Part shown: piece by piece, positions 1-5,545 of the stretch
How the letters are laid out: every line of letters starts with the position of its first letter
Numbering within the stretch: position 1 is the stretch's first letter
Source: Bacteriovoracaceae bacterium
GTDB lineage: Bacteria > Bdellovibrionota > UBA1018
Direction of reading: 5' to 3'
Assembly (NCBI GenBank): GCA_023250795.1
Contig: JAHFAB010000115.1
Coordinates: 1 to 6,380 of the forward strand
Length of the DNA stretch: 6,380 bases
Notes under the pieces: generated by a model
Databases searched by the model: none
Told to the model about the DNA's origin: nothing
Seen by the model: the letters and a program-made list of their open reading frames with translations, nothing else
Program-made: the position numbers and the translations under genes

Positions 1-544
1 TCTTACTCCCTCTAAAAGAAATGGATAGACCATTCTTCTGTTTACAAGGCAAACCATCAGGAAAAAGATCTGCGACGGGTTTTGAAGCGACAACACCTGG
101 CATTTTGATACTACTCCCAATGAGTGTAGCAAAATCACAACACAAAAGAATAACTTGATCCGTGGGAGGGACCGTTGGAGACTGATTGAAAGTAAATACA
201 TCATTACCGCATATTCTGAGATCAGAACTCAGTGCTATAGCACCATTGCCACTTATTTTATAACTGTTTAACGCTTGATCTGTGGGATCCTCGGGTTGTT
301 TAGTGGGAATGCTATTAGGCAAAAGTGGCGTAAAAGCCACTGATTCTGACCTCCTAAATGCATAGTCAATGACTTCACGGAGTGTGTCTTTACTCATTTC
401 GAATCCACCAATGCTGATGGAGTTTTGACTGAGTTGAGTGGCTTGTTGAAGTTGTTGTACTGCAATGAGACTCACGAAAACTGCCAGCCCAGAGGCTATG
501 ATGACTTCGGTAATGGTAAAACCATCAGTGTTCAACTTTTTCAA
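1..544 (-). CDS. Prepilin-type N-terminal cleavage/methylation protein (minor pilin-like), partial at the left edge
   Basis: The frame reads from a TTG start at 542-544 to the window edge, giving 181 codons with the C-terminus missing. The N-terminus is a class III (prepilin) signal: a short basic leader (M-KKLNTDG) ending in Gly8, then mature FTITEVIIASGLAVF with Glu at mature position 5. This fits cleavage and methylation by the prepilin peptidase PilD and packing of the hydrophobic helix in a pilus or pseudopilus core. A Gln-rich continuation of the helix follows (about residues 30-40), then a globular domain with Cys112, a Cys135-Cys136 pair and Cys167. The TTG overlaps the TGA stop of the upstream prepilin gene (TTGA). 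An in-frame TGA lies 21 bases upstream and no ATG lies between, so TTG is the only plausible start. The gene is probably translationally coupled to its neighbour. It looks like a PilV/GspI/GspH-type minor pilin, but the exact subtype cannot be assigned. Prepilin identity is sure; the precise role is not. Confidence 0.85.
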   Translation of the reverse strand, partial: MKKLNTDGFTITEVIIASGLAVFVSLIAVQQLQQATQLSQNSISIGGFEMSKDTLREVIDYAFRRSESVAFTPLLPNSIPTKQPEDPTDQALNSYKISGNGAIALSSDLRICGNDVFTFNQSPTVPPTDQVILLCCDFATLIGSSIKMPGVVASKPVADLFPDGLPCKQKNGLSISFRGSK

Positions 545-1626
545 TGGATAATCCCCTCTGAATCATACGGAGCCGGAACAGGGTCCGGAGATGGAGTTGC
601 ATCCACTGGATTCGGATTAGGTATGGATGGAGTCCAAGAATATTGAAAAGTGTGAATATTAAACTGAATTACATTTGATAAACCACTTGTACTATCTGCC
701 GCTGCCAAAGATTGAAAAGAAAAACGAATTTCACTGCGAACAACTCTTCCTGATGAGAGATTATTAATATCACTTCCAGAGTTTGGAAAAAAATTCTCTA
801 CACGCATGGTATTTACAAAGCCCCCACCTGGTTGTTGTTCTAAAAAAATCATGGGTACTTTTTGCCCAAGCCTAGAAGCCAGGTAGAACGGTGCTGCAAG
901 AGGGTAAGGAGCTCGAATAGGCGATGGAACAGGAACAGGGAGTAGGCTGGGGCCGTTCAATAAAGATTCATAAATTCTAAAATCGGTTCTTTCTAACGTG
1001 TTTTTTAACGCGGGATCCACCCCTGGAAATACCGTGGGCGAGTGTACCGTCCCATCATGACAGTTAGTACAAGTAGAATTAACAACTAAAGTTTTGATCT
1101 GATTGTTTACAGGCGTACTGGGACCCTCAAAATTATCTCTAAGTAAAGTTCCAAACTCCCTACCCTGAAAACGACTGCCTAAGGACCAAGCTGCAATTCG
1201 ATTTGCTAAAAGTCTCCATTTAGACCTATCAAGATCCGATATCGGAGGAATTCCTGTCGTAAGTATGCACCGTTTTTTCGAGTCGAGTGAGACATAGGGA
1301 TGTAGAACTTTGAACCCCCCTCCCGCATCTGAGTTCAACGCCCCTCCGCCGCATGGAGTTGGAGTAGCACTGATACTAGGATATCCCCCTGCATCAGCCT
1401 GATGACATGGATCAGAACACATCCAGTAAAGTGCTATATCGCTAGATGTAGCTTCTAGGATTTTTTTTATAGCATCATTTTCTCTGATGAGCTCTGAGTG
1501 TTCTCGTGACGTTTTCTGAAACCTTACGGTATGAGTCGCTAGGGTTGAAAAAATCAGTGCTCCAACAACTAACACCCCAGCCCCAATCAAAACTTCGATG
1601 AGAGTAAACCCTTTTTTGTTTTTCAT
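541..1626 (-). CDS. Large prepilin-like (PilW/GspJ-type) protein with a CxxCH heme c motif
   Basis: This is a 361-aa protein with a clear prepilin signal: MKNKKG, cleavage after Gly6, then mature FTLIEVLIGAGVLVVGALIF with Glu at mature position 5. The helix runs to about residue 30. The ATG at 1624-1626 is preferred over one at 1695 because it gives the usual short basic leader, and the upstream ATG would fall inside the promoter -35 box. The region after the helix (about 40-65) is charged and helical. It is followed by a Cys-rich part (Cys70, 74, 92, 120). Residues 186-190 read CTNCH, a canonical heme c attachment motif. The surrounding ~180-260 resembles a small single-heme cytochrome c, with aromatic/leucine spacing and a later VPM whose Met259 could be the distal ligand. 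The C-terminal ~25 residues are Pro/Asp-rich. Members of the PilW/GspJ class are minor pilins that help initiate the fibre. The heme module is inferred from the motif and is not proven. It is the first gene of a two-gene minus-strand unit. Confidence 0.8.
   Translation of the reverse strand: MKNKKGFTLIEVLIGAGVLVVGALIFSTLATHTVRFQKTSREHSELIRENDAIKKILEATSSDIALYWMCSDPCHQADAGGYPSISATPTPCGGGALNSDAGGGFKVLHPYVSLDSKKRCILTTGIPPISDLDRSKWRLLANRIAAWSLGSRFQGREFGTLLRDNFEGPSTPVNNQIKTLVVNSTCTNCHDGTVHSPTVFPGVDPALKNTLERTDFRIYESLLNGPSLLPVPVPSPIRAPYPLAAPFYLASRLGQKVPMIFLEQQPGGGFVNTMRVENFFPNSGSDINNLSSGRVVRSEIRFSFQSLAAADSTSGLSNVIQFNIHTFQYSWTPSIPNPNPVDATPSPDPVPAPYDSEGIIH
553..559 (-). promoter_or_regulatory. Ribosome binding site for the TTG-initiated prepilin gene
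   Basis: On the minus strand AGAGGGG lies 8 nt before the TTG at 544, inside the last codons of the upstream gene. This purine-rich Shine-Dalgarno sequence supports TTG as a real start and fits translational coupling between the two pilin-like genes. Confidence 0.65.
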
Positions 1627-1666
1627 AGAGAGAACTTTCGCTTGTTTTTCTGAGTATAACCCATTG

Positions 1667-1695
1667 AATATAAATAAGTATAAAAATTTTACCAA
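1667..1695 (-). promoter_or_regulatory. Candidate sigma70-type promoter for the pilin gene pair
   Basis: On the minus strand, TTGGTA (1690-1695, 4 of 6 matches to TTGACA) is followed after exactly 17 nt by TATATT (1667-1672, 5 of 6 to TATAAT). The expected transcription start is near 1660, giving a leader of about 34 nt before the ATG at 1626. The leader has only a weak GAAAG as ribosome binding site. The 47-bp repeat lies about 20 bp upstream of the -35 box, and no terminator is visible between the ATPase gene and this promoter, so read-through from the ATPase is also possible. Confidence 0.55.
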
Positions 1696-1714
1696 TGAAA
1701 CGACACTAAAATAC

Positions 1715-1761
1715 AGTCAAAACTGACACATTCCTGTTTTTTCCGTAACATGAGACGATCA
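1715..1761. repeat. 47-bp direct repeat, copy 1
   Basis: This is identical to 3072-3118 at 46 of 47 positions and in the same orientation. The only difference is A at 1747 against G at 3104. The match ends abruptly on both sides. Its last three bases (1759-1761) are the stop codon of the ATPase gene read on the minus strand. Within it, TGACA (1724-1728) recurs 22 bp later as TAACA (1746-1750), which is TGACA in copy 2. It also holds a short GTCA-AAAC-TGAC inverted repeat (1716-1727). Confidence 0.9.
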
Positions 1762-2946
1762 GGGCAAACTCCTCAGAAATTTTTCTGCTGGCATGACTCT
1801 GACCCGACATCCACCAAAAGGGGGTGAAAGGAAATCGTTTGTCCCATTTTTACTAATCTGAAAAGCCATAGGAATCTTTATTCGTTCCAAAAGGTATTTG
1901 AGATTCGTATCTAATGGTCGATCTGAAAGTTCTACTTCTACGGCAAAAACAGGGACACCTTTGATGAGAAAGATAAAATCAACCTCATGTCCCACTGTCG
2001 TTCTGAAGTATCTGAGCTCACATTTTTTACCTTCTACATCTTCGAGCCAATGTGCAAATCTAAGCAAGTGGACAGCAACCAGATTTTCAAATCTGGCTCC
2101 AGGATCTTCTACACGAGCCCAATCCCAAAAATAAAGTTTTGTTTCTTTTTTTACAGCTTTTATTTTTACAGGGCCAAATGGAGGAACACGAAAAACTCCA
2201 TAGAGTCTTTCTAAAATTCTTATCCAGTTCTGAACTGTAACATGAGATACTTCAAGATCTTCTCGAAGATTATTAATCGAAAGAGTGGATCCTACTGTTT
2301 GAGCTAATCGATCAAAAAGGAGTTCTATTCTATCTAAGTCTTGTACTGCCTCAAGGCTCTTCACTTCTTCTCTTACTAGTTGGGTGCCATATCTAAGCCT
2401 CCAGCGATCAGAAAGACGTTCAGAGGCGCTAGAAAATGGTTCTGGAAATCCACCTAATTTAAAAAGTCCGTCCAAATCAGACTGCCCAGAATGACTACTA
2501 CTCATGCCAATATTTTTTAACCAATCATGATCTGATAAAAACTTTTCTCCTAATACTTCTGAAAGGGTAAAAGGATGCAGGCGATGAAAAAAATAACGCC
2601 CCTGGAGAGAGTCTCCCCCTCTACTGTACAAATCAAGCCTAGCACTTCCTGTCACTAAAATAGAATGTTTCGAACGATTTTGATCAAAAACACCTTTGAG
2701 CCAATTCCTCCAACGTCGATATTTGTGTAATTCATCAAAAATCCAAAGTTTACTTTCTGAGTTTAATTTTTCATTTATTAATGTCTTACGATCCGCAGCA
2801 GAATCCCAGGTGTAATAATGGCCTGAAAACAAATTTAAAAATTCTAGTGACAAACTTGTCTTCCCACATTGCCTTGGACCTGCCAACAAAACCATTTTAC
2901 GCCTTAAGTCATCCTGTATAATGGGCTCAATTCTTCGCTTTAACAT
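1759..2946 (-). CDS. AAA_14/DUF4143 family ATPase
   Basis: This is a 395-aa P-loop ATPase of the AAA_14 plus DUF4143 architecture, a full-length example of a widespread family of unknown function that is often scattered by horizontal transfer. Walker A is GPRQCGKT (residues 23-30). Walker B is KLWIFDELHK (66-75, Asp71/Glu72). A sensor-like VTGSARLDL (98-106) and GRYFFHRLHPFTLSE (116-130) follow, as is usual for the family. Residues about 187-257 form the DUF4143 winged-helix-like part. The C-terminal region (about 286-345) matches the restriction-endonuclease-like fold: FEN at 286-288, GHEVDF at 319-324, then VFAVEVELS at 333-341. The Lys usually found after EV is Glu339, so nuclease activity is doubtful. 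The protein is predicted cytoplasmic, with no signal peptide. The start is supported by the family N-terminus (basic MLKRRI about 22 residues before Walker A) and by a promoter placed directly before the ATG. There is no Shine-Dalgarno sequence. It is bracketed by the 47-bp direct repeats and is unrelated to the flanking pilin genes. Confidence 0.9.
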   Translation of the reverse strand: MLKRRIEPIIQDDLRRKMVLLAGPRQCGKTSLSLEFLNLFSGHYYTWDSAADRKTLINEKLNSESKLWIFDELHKYRRWRNWLKGVFDQNRSKHSILVTGSARLDLYSRGGDSLQGRYFFHRLHPFTLSEVLGEKFLSDHDWLKNIGMSSSHSGQSDLDGLFKLGGFPEPFSSASERLSDRWRLRYGTQLVREEVKSLEAVQDLDRIELLFDRLAQTVGSTLSINNLREDLEVSHVTVQNWIRILERLYGVFRVPPFGPVKIKAVKKETKLYFWDWARVEDPGARFENLVAVHLLRFAHWLEDVEGKKCELRYFRTTVGHEVDFIFLIKGVPVFAVEVELSDRPLDTNLKYLLERIKIPMAFQISKNGTNDFLSPPFGGCRVRVMPAEKFLRSLP

Positions 2947-2954
2947 CGATTTTT

Positions 2955-2983
2955 AGTATAGCATTTTTTTTTATAGGTGTAAA
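2955..2983 (-). promoter_or_regulatory. Candidate promoter of the ATPase gene, apparently leaderless
   Basis: On the minus strand TTTACA (2978-2983) and TATACT (2955-2960) each match consensus at 5 of 6 positions and are separated by exactly 17 nt. Only 8 nt separate the -10 box from the ATG at 2946, so transcription should begin within 0-2 nt of the start codon. The -35 box lies within the left arm of a perfect 13-bp inverted repeat, so a protein bound there would be expected to block or modulate the promoter. Confidence 0.6.
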
Positions 2984-3012
2984 AAAAACTTCGTAGTAAT
3001 TTTTACACCTAT
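2973..3012. repeat. Perfect 13-bp inverted repeat over the ATPase -35 box
   Basis: Arms ATAGGTGTAAAAA (2973-2985) and TTTTTACACCTAT (3000-3012) are perfectly complementary around a 14-nt spacer. Pairing can extend outward through one T-G wobble and four T-A pairs (2968-2972 with 3013-3017). The left arm covers the -35 hexamer of the ATPase promoter, so an operator for a dimeric regulator is a reasonable reading. A terminator is less likely: no T-tract follows on the plus strand, and on the minus strand the T-poor sequence downstream is the promoter spacer. Confidence 0.7.
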
Positions 3013-3022
3013 GAAAATTACT
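2995..3022. repeat. Second inverted repeat overlapping the first
   Basis: AGTAATTTT (2995-3003) and AAAATTACT (3014-3022) are perfect complements around a 10-nt spacer. Pairing extends by one wobble and one G-C pair to 2993 and 3024. The left arm shares bases 3000-3003 with the right arm of the neighbouring 13-bp inverted repeat, and the spacer holds most of that arm, so the two hairpins cannot form together in one RNA. Confidence 0.6.
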
Positions 3023-3071
3023 GCTTTCTCCTAAAATAGATCGGACCAACCAGATAGAGGTCTGTCTTTGA

Positions 3072-3118
3072 AGTCAAAACTGACACATTCCTGTTTTTTC
3101 CGTGACATGAGACGATCA
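3072..3118. repeat. 47-bp direct repeat, copy 2
   Basis: This copy has the same orientation as 1715-1761, starts 1357 bp further on and is 46/47 identical. TGACA occurs twice, at 3081-3085 and 3103-3107, 22 bp apart. It ends 25 bp before the start codon of the large PilX-like gene, so it would lie in that gene's leader if transcription starts upstream. A -10-like TAAAAT sits at 3032-3037 but has no convincing -35 partner, and no strong promoter for the large gene is visible. Confidence 0.9.
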
Positions 3119-3129
3119 ACCAGTAACTC

Positions 3130-3137
3130 GGGGGGAG
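3130..3137 (+). promoter_or_regulatory. Strong ribosome binding site of the 792-aa gene
   Basis: GGGGGGAG ends 6 nt before the ATG at 3144. This good Shine-Dalgarno sequence fixes the start and contrasts with the apparently leaderless ATPase gene and the weak site of the 361-aa prepilin gene. Confidence 0.75.
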
Positions 3138-3143
3138 TACCGA

Positions 3144-5522
3144 ATGATCAATCAAAAAGGAAATACTTTACTCATAGCACTACTTTTCACAGTAGCAGCT
3201 GTATTTATTGGATTGGGAGCTTTTCAAAGCCTCATACTCCAAGACAGACAGTTGGCATCCTCTAATGACGCTACTTATCCCGAAGCTGTTTTGACACTGA
3301 TCAAAGCACACAGCGAGATTGAGTTTAACAAGCAGTTTTGTTCTGCTAAAGCCACCAATTCTAATCTAACCTTATCTCAGTTCTTTGCACTATCTGAAGT
3401 CAAAGCAAAATTAGAAAACGATAGGTTTTTAGCGCTCAATGTTCCAAAAAAAGAGGCCCTCAGATCGGATATAAATAATCCAGCCACTGGTCCTCTGGAT
3501 AATCCACAGGTAAAGGTATATTTCTTAAAAACTGCAAATAATGAGGAAAGTTTAGGGTTTGAAATAAAAACCAAAATTTGTAGGAGGAAGAGTTTTCCCT
3601 GCCCAGCAGAAAAAGTCATGGAAGCAAAACCCTATTTTGCTTATGCAGGTAATGTGAAGGAAATTACGAGTTGTGGGGATGGGGGACCGCCTCCTGGTCC
3701 AACGACCCTAGCTGTGCGATCTGATTTTACAGGCTTCATAGATGAGGGTGTGACAGATGACGACAGAGTTGTTATTGCGGGCTTTAATCTTATAAATTCC
3801 AATACAAATGCCTTTATAGGCGTACAGTGTTTTGGTGCCGATGGAAAAGCATTTATGAATCCTGATCCATTTCAGGGTGCAGGTCTTTATCCCTATAGAA
3901 ATTTAGTCGGCATTCCAACCTTTGGTCAGGGAACATTACTGACTCGTGGATCGCATTTAGCCGTTGATAAAAATAATGGGAATTCAGTTCTTGGGCTGTA
4001 TACCCCATTTGCAGATCCTATTCTATCCTTCGTTGAACCAAACTGTAAAAGTTCTAAGGACATTCCTCTACCAATATCCCCCTTAGATCTACGCAAAGGT
4101 CTAAGCGGTAGTGTTTTAGGCACTTTATACCCTGCTTTTACTCAAGACGGGAAAGTCGCTGTTTTACATGGCTTTTCTTCTACTCATCTTGGTAGTACAT
4201 TTGACACAAGCGGCCCTGTACCTTTCATCCCCTATAAAACAGATTTCAATACAGCCCTTTATTTTTTTGAGAAAGATGGAACTTTGATAAAAGGCCCAAT
4301 ACTCATTCCACTTGCTTTGTCGTACACAATTGGATTTGGAATTGATGGTGCAGATGAGGTTGGAAAAATAATTTTCAATAACACAGATGGAAGTGGAGTA
4401 ATTTTTGGAGTGGATGAAAATCGAGTTTTAAAATTTTTAATCATTGATAAAAATGGAAATTTTATTACTCCTAGTCCTATAAAAGTTGCAATTACTGATA
4501 CAAAATCGCAACTACCTGATACTAGAAATGCAACAGAAATTGATAATCAAGGGAATATACAGGTTTTCACTATAAAAAAAATAATAGGTTTATTTGGATC
4601 AAATGAGGTCTGGACCACAAAATACACTGGAAAAGGAGATTTCATCGAATCTAAAAAATTGTTCGCACCTGAAAAAAATATTTCTATTTGGGGGACGTAC
4701 TATACAGGTATTTCTAATAAATTATTGTTTTACAATGATTTTATTTTTAGTCCAATCTTGATGTATCAAGTTTCAAATGACAACTTAACACAGGGTCAAT
4801 CAGCTCTTGACGATGGTGCAACAGGTACAAGATTTGTAGGTTATAAGACAGGCGGAGCTGAGATAAAAGAGTTCTTTTTAAGCAATATTGCCAGCACCAC
4901 GATCGACATCAGCAAAAAAGGGGGGTTATATGTTTTTCACCCTCATGGTGGCCAAGGAAGATTTGGATATTTAAAATATTCTTTAGATAATACTATCGCA
5001 ACTCAAAATAATTTTAAAGGATTTGAAATTATCTCTACCAGCGGGAATAAAGAAACACTCGTTCCAGAAAAAAACTGGATCTATACATTAAACTCAAATG
5101 AAAAATATAAAATTTTATTATCCCCCACAATTTCATTCTCGGCACTGCATGAGGGTGCTTTTCCTGTTCGGAAAGGTGAATTTTTTTATTATGATATTAT
5201 GTTCTGTAAAATTGCTGACGAAAAAACATTTTCTCAAGATCGTAATTCATGCAAAACACTAGGAGATCTAATTCCTCAAGATTTTATACCAAAAAATACT
5301 CGTGGGGCATTTTCTTCTATAATAGAAAAAGATGGGAGATTTACAATAAACAGTTTTTATTTTAAAAATAACGATAGAAATGGGATTGATCTCGCCCCAG
5401 GACTTTATGCTGTTCTTTTCCGTTTTAGCAGTGGATTTACCGATGATGGGATGAACGGACAAGGCTTTGTAGGAGATGGTTCCATAAGTCAGTTCACTAA
5501 ATACATCAAAATCATCCCCTAA
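3144..5522 (+). CDS. Giant PilX-like pilin-related protein with a large beta-rich passenger region
   Basis: This is a 792-aa protein. The N-terminus MINQKG, then NTLLIALLFTVAAVFIGLGAF, has the basic leader, Gly6 cleavage site and ~21-residue hydrophobic helix of a prepilin. Mature residue 5 is Ile and not Glu, as in PilX/GspK-type minor pilins. The following QSLILQDRQLASSND resembles the segment after the helix in PilX_N proteins. Residues 40-175 form a first domain (Cys66, Cys146, Cys153, Cys177). A Gly/Pro hinge (GDGGPPPGP, 178-186) leads to a long region, ~190-640, with repeated strand-turn-strand units built on D/N-G turns (QDGKVAV, EKDGTLI, TDGSGVI, DKNGNF, DNQGNIQV). This suggests a beta-propeller or similar fold, though the spacing is irregular. 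The C-terminal ~640-792 looks like a separate beta-rich domain with Cys688 and Cys703. It is probably exported and inserted via the helix, with the passenger periplasmic or displayed at a fibre tip. PilX-family pilins are usually below ~250 aa. Pilin-like identity is firm; the adhesin or tip role is inferred. Confidence 0.75.
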   Translation: MINQKGNTLLIALLFTVAAVFIGLGAFQSLILQDRQLASSNDATYPEAVLTLIKAHSEIEFNKQFCSAKATNSNLTLSQFFALSEVKAKLENDRFLALNVPKKEALRSDINNPATGPLDNPQVKVYFLKTANNEESLGFEIKTKICRRKSFPCPAEKVMEAKPYFAYAGNVKEITSCGDGGPPPGPTTLAVRSDFTGFIDEGVTDDDRVVIAGFNLINSNTNAFIGVQCFGADGKAFMNPDPFQGAGLYPYRNLVGIPTFGQGTLLTRGSHLAVDKNNGNSVLGLYTPFADPILSFVEPNCKSSKDIPLPISPLDLRKGLSGSVLGTLYPAFTQDGKVAVLHGFSSTHLGSTFDTSGPVPFIPYKTDFNTALYFFEKDGTLIKGPILIPLALSYTIGFGIDGADEVGKIIFNNTDGSGVIFGVDENRVLKFLIIDKNGNFITPSPIKVAITDTKSQLPDTRNATEIDNQGNIQVFTIKKIIGLFGSNEVWTTKYTGKGDFIESKKLFAPEKNISIWGTYYTGISNKLLFYNDFIFSPILMYQVSNDNLTQGQSALDDGATGTRFVGYKTGGAEIKEFFLSNIASTTIDISKKGGLYVFHPHGGQGRFGYLKYSLDNTIATQNNFKGFEIISTSGNKETLVPEKNWIYTLNSNEKYKILLSPTISFSALHEGAFPVRKGEFFYYDIMFCKIADEKTFSQDRNSCKTLGDLIPQDFIPKNTRGAFSSIIEKDGRFTINSFYFKNNDRNGIDLAPGLYAVLFRFSSGFTDDGMNGQGFVGDGSISQFTKYIKIIP

Positions 5523-5545
5523 TGGGGGATTAGCCTAACTCCCCC
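5516..5545. terminator. GC-rich hairpin between convergent genes, possible bidirectional terminator
   Basis: GGGGGATTA (5524-5532) can pair with TAA-C-TCCCCC (5536-5545) around a GCC loop with one bulged C. An alternative pairing is CCCC (5516-5519) with GGGG (5524-5527). The structure spans both stop codons (TAA at 5520-5522 and TAG of ribF at 5535-5537), where the two genes converge with 12 nt between them. No run of T follows on either strand, so intrinsic termination is uncertain. Confidence 0.35.

Noticed and set aside
425..646. 73-aa plus-strand frame spanning the junction of the two prepilin genes
   Set aside because: It is antisense to two confidently identified prepilin genes and has no recognisable features.
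1403..1420. CSDPCH in the 361-aa protein as a second (CX3CH) heme site
   Set aside because: The motif is rare and occurs alone here in a Cys-rich part with no cytochrome-like context. Disulfides are more likely.
1627..1695. 23-residue N-terminal extension of the heme-motif prepilin from the ATG at 1695
   Set aside because: It would precede a normal short prepilin leader with an extra hydrophobic stretch, and its start codon overlaps the -35 box. The ATG at 1626 gives the standard leader.
1715..1761. Integron attC site, since a repeat directly follows a gene stop codon
   Set aside because: No attC core pair (RYYYAAC/GTTRRRY) and no long imperfect palindrome is present, and no integrase is in view.
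1759..2946. ATPase as a pilus motor (PilB/PilT)
   Set aside because: It lacks the Asp and His boxes of secretion ATPases. Its motifs are those of AAA_14/DUF4143.
1715..3118. CRISPR array from the two repeat copies
   Set aside because: There are only two copies, separated by a whole gene, with no short spacers and no cas genes.
3684..3700. GGACC/GGTCC small hairpin in the linker of the 792-aa gene
   Set aside because: It is a short palindrome within codons for a Gly/Pro hinge and is likely a chance product of the GC-rich linker.
3377..5462. Several 60-80 aa open frames on the minus strand opposite the 792-aa gene, and plus-strand frames opposite the ATPase
   Set aside because: They lie in shadow frames of well-supported genes, have no recognisable domains and no good ribosome binding sites.
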